Assembly (NCBI GenBank): GCA_900754775.1
Contig: CAAEDZ010000044.1
Span: 1-7,622 of the forward strand
From: Clostridia bacterium
GTDB taxonomy: Bacteria > Bacillota_A > Clostridia > Christensenellales > Aristaeellaceae
Reading direction: 5' to 3'
Length of the DNA stretch: 7,622 bases
Below are positions 1 to 6,153 of the stretch, one piece after another. The first letter of the stretch is position 1. Every line of letters begins with the position of its first letter. Under the pieces are notes generated by a model. That model did no database searches and was not told where the DNA came from. It was given only the letters and a program-made list of their open reading frames with translations. The position numbers were made by a program, and so were the translations under genes.

Positions 1-33
1 CGCCCTCCCCCCGCCTTTGCGGATGGGAGGGCG
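1..33 (-). terminator. GC-rich hairpin after the EamA gene, probable operon terminator
   Basis: A strong imperfect hairpin: arms 1-9 and 25-33 pair over 9 bp (CGCCCTCCC with GGGAGGGCG). After a small internal loop, 11-14 pairs with 19-22 (CCGC with GCGG) around a 4-nt loop. On the minus strand it lies 17 nt beyond the EamA stop codon, where an intrinsic terminator of the leftward operon would be expected. Any T-tract would lie left of position 1, outside the window, so termination cannot be confirmed. It closely resembles the hairpin at 914-942. Confidence 0.5.
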
Positions 34-49
34 GCGCTTTCGCGCGGCG

Positions 50-883
50 CTATGCGCGCGTCTTGCGCGGCAGGGAGAGAATGGTGTAGGCCGTCACCGC
101 CGTCAGCACGATCAGCGCGCCGATGATGCTCAAAACGCCGGGAAATTCCCCGAGAAAGAGGAAGCACCACGTGGGGTTGAGGATCGGCTCGATGTTGGAG
201 ACGATGGCCGCCGTCACCGGCGGCACGCCGCGCTTCATGCCGAGGCTGAAAAACAGGTAGCCCAGCGTCAGCGCCACGCCCAGGCCCAGCGCGGCGAGAA
301 AGGGCGTTATGTCGGCAGACGCGCCCGGGTCGAAGGGCAGGTAGAGCGCCAGCACGGCGGTGGCGAGGTTGCCCTGATAGGAATAGCTCAGCGCGTCGCA
401 GTCCGTCCTGCGCGCCGCGAGGTAGACGATGGCGAAGGTGAACGCCGCGCCCAGCGCCAGTACGTTTCCCAGCATGCCCTCGGGCGTCAGCCCTTCGAGG
501 AAGCACAGCACCACGCCGGCGAGGATCACCGCCACGCCGACCGCGTCCAGCTTCGAGGGGCGCTTTTTGCGCACCACGGCCTCGAAGAGGATCACCACCA
601 CCGGCATGGCGTATTGCAGCACGATGGCGTTGGCGGCGGAGGTGTACTTGTTGGCGAGTATAAACAGCACCGAGGTGGCCATGACGCCGAACGCGCCCAG
701 CCAGTTGCCAAAGGTGTTGGCGGGGCGAAAATCCCGACGTGCCAGACCGAGGAAAACGGCGGCGACGAGGGCGCGCGCGCCGGCAATGGTCAGCGCGTTC
801 CAGGGGATGAGGCGGGTGAGCAGGCCGCTGAAGCTCCAGCAAACGCAGGCGAGCAGTATGCAGCCGGTGGACAGGCGTTTCAT
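50..883 (-). CDS. EamA/DMT-family inner-membrane transporter (10 TM helices)
   Basis: A 277-aa protein of the drug/metabolite transporter superfamily. It has two homologous EamA repeats of about five hydrophobic helices each: roughly residues 5-26, 32-48, 60-78, 84-102, 112-128, then 138-156, 168-184, 194-214, 223-243, 250-270. Both repeats keep the family hallmarks: ANAIVLQYAMPVVVILFE at 84-101, and SNIEPILNPTWCFLFLGE at 229-246. The length is normal for the family (about 280-300). The start has a ribosome site AAAGGA (901-896) with a rather long 12-nt spacing; there is no in-frame alternative nearby, since the next Met is residue 67. It is the last gene of the leftward operon, 67 nt after the ACT gene and separated from it by a hairpin. 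Substrate cannot be read from the sequence. From context, and because E. coli YddG, a DMT protein, exports aromatic amino acids, an aromatic amino acid or arylacetate is a reasonable guess, not a demonstrated function. Confidence 0.9.
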   Translation of the reverse strand: MKRLSTGCILLACVCWSFSGLLTRLIPWNALTIAGARALVAAVFLGLARRDFRPANTFGNWLGAFGVMATSVLFILANKYTSAANAIVLQYAMPVVVILFEAVVRKKRPSKLDAVGVAVILAGVVLCFLEGLTPEGMLGNVLALGAAFTFAIVYLAARRTDCDALSYSYQGNLATAVLALYLPFDPGASADITPFLAALGLGVALTLGYLFFSLGMKRGVPPVTAAIVSNIEPILNPTWCFLFLGEFPGVLSIIGALIVLTAVTAYTILSLPRKTRA

Positions 884-913
884 CTGCGAACAAAATCCTT
901 TCGGACAGAGATA

Positions 914-942
914 GCCCTCTCGTCGCCATGCGGCGGGAGGGC
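914..942 (-). terminator. Intercistronic GC-rich hairpin between ACT and EamA genes (weak or partial terminator / RNA stabiliser)
   Basis: Arms 914-926 and 930-942 form a 13-bp stem with a 3-nt loop. Read on the plus strand it is fully paired, with two G-U wobbles. Read on the minus strand, the direction of the flanking genes, those two positions become A-C mismatches. It begins 8 nt after the ACT stop codon, the usual place for an intrinsic terminator, but what follows (TATCTCTGTCC) is only half T. It may therefore attenuate EamA expression or stabilise the upstream mRNA rather than stop transcription. It is similar in sequence to the hairpin at 1-33 (shared GCCCTC start, CGCC, TGCGG and GGGAGGGC end). 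Confidence 0.45.
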
Positions 943-950
943 CTTAACGC

Positions 951-1367
951 TCAGTACGCCTCGCTGAGGAGGCGGATGCCGTTTTTGCGCAGCACTTCCT
1001 CGGCGCGCGCGCAGTCCTTGACGTAGAAGATGACGCTGGCGTCCACGGACTTGGAGATGTAGGCGTAGAGGTATTCCAGCGAGATGCCTTCCTTCTGCAA
1101 CAGCTGCACCACGGCGTTGAGGCCGCCGGGCACGTCGTCCACGCGCACGCACAGCACTTCGGTGATGGAAACGGTGAAGTGATGCGCGCGCAGCACTTCC
1201 TCGGCCTTCACCGGGTCGCTGACGATGAGGCGGAGAATGCCAAATTCCACCGTGTCGGCCAGCGTGATGGCGCGCACGTCGATGCCATTGTCGGAAAGCG
1301 CCTGCGTCACCTCGCAGAGCGTGCCGGTGCGGTTTTCCAGAAACACGGAGAGCTGGCGAACAGCCAT
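951..1367 (-). CDS. Double-ACT-domain protein, putative amino-acid sensor of the paaK-ior pathway
   Basis: A 138-aa soluble protein made of two ACT domains and nothing else. ACT1 spans about residues 4-66 (opening QLSVFLENRTGTLCEV, the beta-strand plus N-R/P-G-L turn typical of ACT). ACT2 spans about 70-137 (VLCVRVDDVPGGLNAVVQLL, with the DVPGGL ligand-loop motif). ACT domains bind small ligands, usually amino acids, and act as allosteric or regulatory modules, often as dimers. The open frame extends upstream to 1463, but the start at 1367 is chosen because a GAAGGGGG site (1382-1375) precedes it by 7 nt and the upstream extension merely overlaps iorB with no recognisable domain. The start lies only 2 nt after the iorB stop (TGA-CC-ATG), so translation is probably coupled. 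No catalytic or DNA-binding domain is present. The inferred role is to sense an aromatic amino acid or arylpyruvate and modulate IorAB, PaaK or a transporter; partner and ligand are unknown. Confidence 0.88.
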   Translation of the reverse strand: MAVRQLSVFLENRTGTLCEVTQALSDNGIDVRAITLADTVEFGILRLIVSDPVKAEEVLRAHHFTVSITEVLCVRVDDVPGGLNAVVQLLQKEGISLEYLYAYISKSVDASVIFYVKDCARAEEVLRKNGIRLLSEAY

Positions 1368-1369
1368 GG

Positions 1370-1948
1370 TCAGACCCCCTTCTGCGCCTGCCCGAGGGCG
1401 AAGGCGCGGCGGTTGAGTTCGAGGAACTTGGCGGGCACCTGCTTGGCAAGCGCGGCCTGCCACACGTCCTCAGGAAGATCCATGCGCGAGGCAAGCACGC
1501 CCATCAGGACCATGTTGACGGCCTTGGCGTTGCCCGCTTCCAGCGCCAGCTGCATGGCGTCCAGAGCCACGACATTGGCGCGCGCCTTGAGTTTTTCGAC
1601 GATGTTCTCGGGATACGCCGCCGCGCCGGTGATGACCGGCATGGGCATGGTCTCCCGCGTGTTGGTGATGATGACGCCGTCCTTTTTCAGATACGGCAGG
1701 TAGCGGGCCGCCTCCAGCGGCTCAAAGGCGAGCATGTAGTCCGCCTGCCCCAGATCGACGATGGGCGAATGCACCTCGTCGCCGTAGCGCACGTAGGTGA
1801 CGACGCTGCCGCCGCGCTGGGACATGCCGTGTACTTCGCTGACCTTGACATCATAGTCCATGGACACCAGCGCCTGGCCAAGCACCTTGGAGGCCAGCAG
1901 CGTGCCCTGCCCGCCGACGCCGACGATCATAACGGAAATCGTGTTCAT
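1370..1948 (-). CDS. iorB: Indolepyruvate:ferredoxin oxidoreductase, beta subunit
   Basis: A 192-aa protein matching IorB, the smaller subunit of arylpyruvate:ferredoxin oxidoreductase, homologous to the gamma domain of pyruvate- and 2-oxoglutarate:ferredoxin oxidoreductases. With IorA it oxidises indolepyruvate, phenylpyruvate or hydroxyphenylpyruvate plus CoA to the arylacetyl-CoA and CO2, reducing ferredoxin. The N-terminal glycine-rich motif GVGGQG is at residues 10-15. The family motif EVHGMSQRGG is at 38-47, followed by SVVTYVRYGDEVHSP. Length is normal (about 190-200). It carries no Fe-S cysteine motif, as expected, since the clusters are in IorA. Its ATG overlaps the iorA stop (ATGA, 4 nt) and is preceded by GAGGAGGG (1962-1955) at 6 nt, so the subunits are translationally coupled for equal stoichiometry. 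Confidence 0.96.
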   Translation of the reverse strand: MNTISVMIVGVGGQGTLLASKVLGQALVSMDYDVKVSEVHGMSQRGGSVVTYVRYGDEVHSPIVDLGQADYMLAFEPLEAARYLPYLKKDGVIITNTRETMPMPVITGAAAYPENIVEKLKARANVVALDAMQLALEAGNAKAVNMVLMGVLASRMDLPEDVWQAALAKQVPAKFLELNRRAFALGQAQKGV

Positions 1949-3684
1949 GCCTTGCCCTCCTCAATGGCCTTGAAGCCGCAGGTCTGCATGCACAGGCCGC
2001 AGCCCACGCACTGGGCCTCGTCCACCCAGACCTTGCCCTCGGCAAAGCGCAGCGCCGGGCAGCCCAACTTCATGCAGGCGCGGCAGCCGCGGCATTTGTC
2101 CGCGTCGATGCGCACCGGCAAACCGTGCTTTACGTACTTGAGCAGCGCGCAGGGGCGGCGGGAGACGATCACCGAAGGCGCGTCCTTGGCCAGTTCCTCG
2201 CGCAGCACGCGGGTCATCTCCGCCATGTCGTTGGGGTCGACCACGCGGATGTTCTCCGCCGGCACGCCCGCGCCCTCGCAGAGCTTTTCGATGTGGATCT
2301 TCGGCGCGGGCACGTTTTTGAGCGTCATGCCCGTGGTGGGGTTCTGCTGGTGGCCGGTCATGCCGGTGATGGCGTTGTCCAGCACGATCATCGTGGTGAC
2401 GCCGAGGTTGTAGACGGTGTTGACCACGCCGGTGATGCCGGAGTGGATGAACGTGGAATCGCCCAGCACGGCCACGGCGTTCTTCGCCTGCTCCGGCCGC
2501 ACGGTGGCGTAGCCGTGGAGCATGTTGAACGAAGCGCCCATGCAGAGGGTGGTGTCCAGCGCGTTGAGCGGCGGCGTCGCGCCCAGCGTGTAGCAGCCGA
2601 TGTCGCCAAATACGGTCAGTTTCAGGCGCGAAAGCACGGTGAACAGGCCGCGGTGCGGGCAGCCGGCGCACATCACCGGCGGGCGGCCGGGCAGGTTTTC
2701 GCCCAGCGTCTTGGTCGGCGGAAGGGACGCGCCCATGGCCTTGCGCACGCGGTACTGGGAAAGCTCGCCCAGAAGGCCGGTGCGGTCCTTGCCCCCGGCG
2801 ATGGCGATGCCGGCGGCGCGCATGGCCGTTTCGATGAAGGGGTCCAGCTCCTCGATGACGTAGAGGCGGTCCACCTTGGCGGCGAAGGCGCGGATGCGCT
2901 CAATGGGCAGCGGGTAGACCATGCCGATCTTGAAGACGCTGGCGTTGGGGAAGGCCTCGCGCACGTACTGGTAGGCCGCGCCAGAGGTGACGAAGCCGAC
3001 CTCCGGGTCGCGCAGCTCCTCGCGGTTGAGATCGCAGGTCTCGGTGTACTTGCGAAGTTCCTCGATGTGCTTTTCCACCACCACGTGGCGCTTGACGGCC
3101 ACGGCGGGCATGGAGACGTACTTCTGCGCGTCCTTGACGTAGGGGCGCAGCGGCGGCTCCACGCGCTCCGAGGTCTCAACAAGGCTCTGCGAATGGGCGA
3201 TGCGCGTCACGGTGCGCAGCATCACCGGGGTATCGTAGGTTTCGGAAAGCTCAAAGGCGCGCTTGGTGAACGCCAGACACTCGGCGGAGTCCGCGGGCTC
3301 GAGCATCGGCAGCTTGGCGGCCTCGGCGTAGTGGCGGGAATCCTGCTCGTTCTGGGAGGAGTGGATGGCGGGATCGTCCGCCACGCAGACCACCAGACCG
3401 GCGTTGACGCCCACATAGGCGGCGGTGAACAGCGGGTCGGCGGCCACGTTGAGGCCCACGTGCTTCATGGCGGTGAAGCTGCGCGCCCCGGCCAGCGACG
3501 CGCCCACGGCGCTTTCCAGCGCCACCTTCTCGTTGGAGGCCCACTCGGCGTAGACCTCGTCGTACCCGGCGGCGAACTCGGTGATCTCGGTCGAGGGCGT
3601 GCCGGGGTAGGAGGAAACGTAGCGGCAACCGGCCTCGTACAGCCCGCGCGCCACCGCCGCGTTCCCGATCATCAGTTCTTTCAT
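1945..3684 (-). CDS. iorA: Indolepyruvate:ferredoxin oxidoreductase, alpha subunit (TPP and 2[4Fe-4S])
   Basis: A 579-aa catalytic subunit. The N-terminal pyrimidine-type domain begins GNAAVARGLYEAGC (7-20) with YPGTPSTE at 26-33 and SNEKVALE at 50-57, signature stretches of IorA. The thiamine-diphosphate-binding part follows: CAGCPHRG (339-346), GDIGCYTLG (360-368), and GDSTFIHSG (408-416) leading to DNAITGMTG (436-444), corresponding to the GD...N TPP/Mg motif. A C-terminal ferredoxin-like domain holds two [4Fe-4S] sites. Cys531/534/537/542 is the CX2CX2CX4CP pattern known as unusual in IorA; Cys559/562/565/569 is CX2CX2CX3C, here followed by Gly rather than the common Pro. The enzyme is cytoplasmic, oxygen-sensitive and ferredoxin-dependent. 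The start is supported by AGGAGAGG (3698-3691), 6 nt upstream. It lies 33 nt downstream of paaK and overlaps iorB by 4 nt. Substrate preference among aryl 2-oxoacids cannot be read from sequence. Confidence 0.97.
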   Translation of the reverse strand: MKELMIGNAAVARGLYEAGCRYVSSYPGTPSTEITEFAAGYDEVYAEWASNEKVALESAVGASLAGARSFTAMKHVGLNVAADPLFTAAYVGVNAGLVVCVADDPAIHSSQNEQDSRHYAEAAKLPMLEPADSAECLAFTKRAFELSETYDTPVMLRTVTRIAHSQSLVETSERVEPPLRPYVKDAQKYVSMPAVAVKRHVVVEKHIEELRKYTETCDLNREELRDPEVGFVTSGAAYQYVREAFPNASVFKIGMVYPLPIERIRAFAAKVDRLYVIEELDPFIETAMRAAGIAIAGGKDRTGLLGELSQYRVRKAMGASLPPTKTLGENLPGRPPVMCAGCPHRGLFTVLSRLKLTVFGDIGCYTLGATPPLNALDTTLCMGASFNMLHGYATVRPEQAKNAVAVLGDSTFIHSGITGVVNTVYNLGVTTMIVLDNAITGMTGHQQNPTTGMTLKNVPAPKIHIEKLCEGAGVPAENIRVVDPNDMAEMTRVLREELAKDAPSVIVSRRPCALLKYVKHGLPVRIDADKCRGCRACMKLGCPALRFAEGKVWVDEAQCVGCGLCMQTCGFKAIEEGKA

Positions 3685-3717
3685 AAGCGACCTCTCCTAA
3701 CTTTGGTCTGGGGAAAA

Positions 3718-5019
3718 CTAGCGCATATCGCGCAGATCGACGATGCGCTTGGCCTTGCCGCCGGCAAAGCGCTCGATGGTCTTGGGGCCGACGAGCTTGA
3801 CCTTGGCGTCGATGCCCAGCACCACGCGCAACTTGGCGCGGATGGAGGCGGTGAGTTCTTCGAGGGCGGCGAAGCTGTTCAAAAGCGAACCGTCCACCAG
3901 CTCCACCTGCACCTCCAGCGTATCGTGGTAGCCCTCGCGGCGGATGTAGAGCATGTAGTGGGGGCTGATCTGCGGGATCTGCATGATGACGGACTCGATC
4001 TGGCTGGGGAAGACGTTGACGCCGCGAATCTTCAGCATGTCGTCCGAGCGGCCCATGACCTTCTCCATGCGCGCGTGCGTGCGGCCGCACTTGCACGGCT
4101 CGGTGGTGATCTTCGTCAGATCGCGCGTGCGGTAGCGCAAAAGCGGCATGGCCTCCTTGGTCAGCGTGGTGACGATCAGTTCGCCCTCCTCGCCCTCGTT
4201 TTTCGCTTCCAGCGTCTCGGGATCGACGATCTCGGGCAGGAAGTGGTCCTCGGCAAAGTGCAGCCCGCAGCGGTACTCGCACTCGCCGCTCACGCCCGGG
4301 CCGATCAGTTCGGACATGCCGTAGTTGTCCGTGGCGAAGAGGCCGAGGCGCTTTTCGATCTTGGCGCGCAGTTCGGTGGTGCAGCCCTCGGAGCCGAACA
4401 GGCCGATGCGCAATTTGAAGTCGCCCGGCCCGTAGCCCAGTTCCGCCGCCAGTTCGCCCAGATACATGGCGTAGGTGGGCGTGGCGATGAGGGTGGTGAC
4501 GCCGAAATCCTTCATCAGCATCAACTGCTTTTCCGAATTGCCGGAGGAGGCGGGCACCACCGCCGCGCCCACGCGCTCAAGACCGTAGTGCAGCCCCAAA
4601 GCGCCGGTAAAGAGGCCGTAGCCAAAGCTGATCTGGGCGATGTCCTTTTCGGTGACGCCGGCGGCGCAGATGATGCGCGCCATCACGCCCGCCCACATGT
4701 TGAGATCGTTCTTCGTATAGCCGACCACGGTGGGCTTGCCGGTGGTGCCGGAGGAGGCGTGTATGCGCACCACCTTGTCCGTGGGCACGGCAAAGAGGCC
4801 GAAGGGGTAATTGTCGCGCAGATCGGCCTTGGTGGTCGGCGGGATGAGGCGGATATCCGCAAGGGTGCGGATATGCTCAGGCTTCAAGCCGATGGAATCA
4901 AAGCGCTGGTGGTAGAAGGGCACGTTTTCGTAGCAGTAGCGCACGATATGCTTGAGCCGCTCGAGCTTGAGCGCCTCCAGCTCGGGGCGCGGCATCGTTT
5001 CCATGCGCGGGTCGAACAT
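3718..5019 (-). CDS. paaK: Phenylacetate-CoA ligase (AMP-forming, ANL superfamily)
   Basis: A 433-aa adenylate-forming enzyme of normal PaaK length. It converts phenylacetate or a related arylacetate with ATP and CoA to arylacetyl-CoA, AMP and PPi. The ATP-binding P-loop SSGTTGKPT is at residues 89-97, the YGMSE adenine/Mg motif at 233-237, and YRTRD ending in Asp300 for ribose binding. A CXCGRTH segment lies at 309-315, the hinge and A8-type motif GRSDDMLKIRG at 323-333, and the C-terminal GGKAKRIVDLR at 420-430 carries the likely catalytic lysine. The open frame continues far upstream, antisense to the permease gene, but similarity starts at MFDPRMETM. ATG 5019 is taken as start. GTG at 5022, directly before it, has a better distance (9 versus 12 nt) to the GGGAG site at 5036-5032 and could be the true start, adding one residue. 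It is the first gene of the leftward operon, and pairing with iorAB implies arylacetyl-CoA as shared intermediate. Confidence 0.95.
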   Translation of the reverse strand: MFDPRMETMPRPELEALKLERLKHIVRYCYENVPFYHQRFDSIGLKPEHIRTLADIRLIPPTTKADLRDNYPFGLFAVPTDKVVRIHASSGTTGKPTVVGYTKNDLNMWAGVMARIICAAGVTEKDIAQISFGYGLFTGALGLHYGLERVGAAVVPASSGNSEKQLMLMKDFGVTTLIATPTYAMYLGELAAELGYGPGDFKLRIGLFGSEGCTTELRAKIEKRLGLFATDNYGMSELIGPGVSGECEYRCGLHFAEDHFLPEIVDPETLEAKNEGEEGELIVTTLTKEAMPLLRYRTRDLTKITTEPCKCGRTHARMEKVMGRSDDMLKIRGVNVFPSQIESVIMQIPQISPHYMLYIRREGYHDTLEVQVELVDGSLLNSFAALEELTASIRAKLRVVLGIDAKVKLVGPKTIERFAGGKAKRIVDLRDMR

Positions 5020-5059
5020 CACAAGGCATCGCTCCCAATCTGGTGTAGGGTATTTGCTT

Positions 5060-5088
5060 ATTATAGGATAGCACGTTTTGGCCTTCAA
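5060..5088 (-). promoter_or_regulatory. Sigma70/sigma-A promoter for paaK-iorAB-ACT-eamA
   Basis: Reading the minus strand, a -35 box TTGAAG (5088-5083) and a perfect -10 box TATAAT (5065-5060) are separated by exactly 17 bp. A run of six T (5100-5095) just upstream of the -35 sits where an UP element would lie. Transcription would begin near 5053, leaving a leader of about 33 nt before paaK, which contains the GGGAG ribosome site. Confidence 0.75.
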
Positions 5089-5115
5089 TGCAAGAAAAAA
5101 GCGCGCTCGCCCTCC

Positions 5116-5137
5116 TTGTCCGACAAATGATGACAAG
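5116..5137. promoter_or_regulatory. Candidate shared operator: TTGTC/GACAA half-site cluster
   Basis: TTGTC at 5116-5120 is followed after one base by GACAA (5122-5126), an 11-bp palindrome. A second GACAA begins at 5132, exactly 10 bp (one helical turn) after the first, and CTTGTC (5115-5120) also pairs with GACAAG (5132-5137). The cluster centre lies about 70 bp upstream of both predicted transcription starts, a typical place for an activator serving two divergent promoters. No regulator gene is in the window, so the binding protein is unknown. Confidence 0.4.
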
Positions 5138-5160
5138 AAATCGTCTTTTCGCCCCAACGC

Positions 5161-5189
5161 TTGCTTTTCGTAGCACGAACAGGTACAAT
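5161..5189 (+). promoter_or_regulatory. Sigma70/sigma-A promoter for the ABC-transporter operon
   Basis: A -35 box TTGCTT (5161-5166) and -10 box TACAAT (5184-5189) are separated by 17 bp. The -10 matches consensus at 5 of 6 positions; the -35 is weaker (3 of 6), which would suit an activator-assisted promoter. Transcription would start near 5196, giving a leader of about 37 nt before the first permease gene. Confidence 0.65.
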
Positions 5190-5232
5190 ATATTTGTGAT
5201 ACTTTGGGCAAACAGTGGAAGGGGGCAGGGCG

Positions 5233-6144
5233 ATGCTGCGATACGCCCTCAAGCGCGTGCTGCTGGCGGCGCTGACGGTGCTGCTCGTCGCCGCCATCAC
5301 CTTCTTTGCCATGCACTGTGTGCCCGGCGGTCCCTTTGACACCGAAAAGGCCACCGACCCCGCCACCAGGGCGGCGCTGCTTTCGCGCTTTCATCTGGAC
5401 AAGAGCCTGCCCGAGCAGTTCCTGCTCTATCTGGGCGGCGCGCTGCGGGGGGACATGGGCATTTCGCTGAAAACGGGGCGCGAGGTCTCGGAGATGGTCT
5501 TCGGCGCCTTTGGCGTCTCGGCGCGGCTGGGCGGCCTGGCGCTGCTGGTGGCGCTGCCCGTGGGCGCGGGGCTGGGCTGTCTGGCGGCGGCGCGTCGCGG
5601 CAGGGCCGGGGACCGCGCCGTGATGGCGCTGACCACGCTGCTGCTCGCCGTGCCCAGCTTCGTGCTGGCGACGCTGCTTTTGCTGGTATTCTGTCTGAAA
5701 CTCGGCTGGTTCGGGGTCTGGTCTGCGCAGGGGGGCAGCTATGTTCTGCCTGTTCTCTCGCTGGCGCTCTACCCGATGGCCTACATATCGCGCCTGACGC
5801 GCGCCTCCATGCTCGAGGCTCTCTCGCGCGAAAGCGTGCGCGCCGGTCGCGCCCGGGGCCTTTCGGAGGCCGCGCTGACGCTCAAACACGCGCTGAAAAA
5901 CGCCGCCGCCCCCATCGTCGCCTGCGTGGGGCCGATGGCCGCCTACACGCTCACCGGCTCCATGGTGGTGGAGAGCGTGTTCACCATCGGCGGGCTGGGC
6001 GGCCGCTTTGTGGAGAGCATCGGCAACCGCGATTATCCCGTCATCATGGCGGCGACCATATTGCTCGCGGCGCTCATCACCCTGTTCTCGCTGCTCAGCG
6101 ACCTTCTCTGCCGGGCGCTCGACCCGCGCGTGGAACTTTCCTAG
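5233..6144 (+). CDS. Peptide/nickel-type ABC transporter permease, DppB/OppB family
   Basis: A 303-aa inner-membrane permease of the OppB/DppB (binding-protein-dependent transport) family. It has an N-terminal helix (about 9-27) followed by the family signature PGGPF (31-35) and the extracytoplasmic GDMGIS (73-78). Further helices lie at about 98-119, 129-154, 170-186, 228-246 and 268-292. The cytoplasmic EAA-type loop that docks the ATPases is ESVRAGRARGLSEA with KHALKNAAAPI (200-228). VVESVFTIGGLGG (245-257) and the C-terminal LDPR (296-299) are also typical. ATG 5233 is chosen over a GTG at 5215 because GGAAGGGGG (5217-5225) sits 7 nt before it and the family N-terminus aligns there. It is the first gene of the rightward operon. 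The transported substrate (oligopeptide, dipeptide or metal chelate) cannot be told from the permease, and no substrate-binding protein is encoded in view. Confidence 0.94.
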   Translation: MLRYALKRVLLAALTVLLVAAITFFAMHCVPGGPFDTEKATDPATRAALLSRFHLDKSLPEQFLLYLGGALRGDMGISLKTGREVSEMVFGAFGVSARLGGLALLVALPVGAGLGCLAAARRGRAGDRAVMALTTLLLAVPSFVLATLLLLVFCLKLGWFGVWSAQGGSYVLPVLSLALYPMAYISRLTRASMLEALSRESVRAGRARGLSEAALTLKHALKNAAAPIVACVGPMAAYTLTGSMVVESVFTIGGLGGRFVESIGNRDYPVIMAATILLAALITLFSLLSDLLCRALDPRVELS

Positions 6145-6153
6145 GAGGCGGCC

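Larger units (their letters stand above)
5020..5232. other. Divergent intergenic control region
   Basis: These 213 bp separate the two transcription units and are clearly more AT-rich than the genes. They contain one predicted promoter for each direction and a TTGTC/GACAA half-site cluster between them. Short frames crossing the region have no ribosome site of their own and no recognisable domain. The predicted leaders are short (about 33-37 nt), too short for a T-box or other riboswitch, and I see no specifier or TGGN-type element. Confidence 0.8.

Noticed and set aside
17..967. A 316-codon plus-strand frame opposite the EamA gene
   Set aside because: Basic, Gln/His/Arg-rich shadow frame. 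The minus-strand protein has clear transmembrane helices and EamA motifs.
3251..4282. A 343-codon minus-strand frame overlapping the iorA/paaK junction
   Set aside because: Arg/His-rich shadow frame in a different phase from two well-supported genes, with no domain.
5020..5053. T-box or other riboswitch ahead of the aromatic-pathway operon
   Set aside because: The predicted leader is only about 33 nt and contains no specifier stem or TGGN antiterminator element.
5095..5114. GCGCGC followed by six T on the minus strand, resembling a terminator in the leader
   Set aside because: The self-complementary AGCGCGCT has no room for a loop, and the T-run lies upstream of the predicted -35 box, where it fits better as an UP-like tract.
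2125..5130. A 1001-codon open frame on the plus strand
   Set aside because: It runs antisense across iorA and paaK, has a His/Gly/Arg/Ala-rich composition with no recognisable domain, and lacks a ribosome site. It is a by-product of GC-rich third codon positions in the real genes.
5088..5339. A small plus-strand frame starting inside the control region
   Set aside because: It overlaps the predicted plus promoter and the start of the permease gene in another frame, and has no ribosome site or recognisable sequence.
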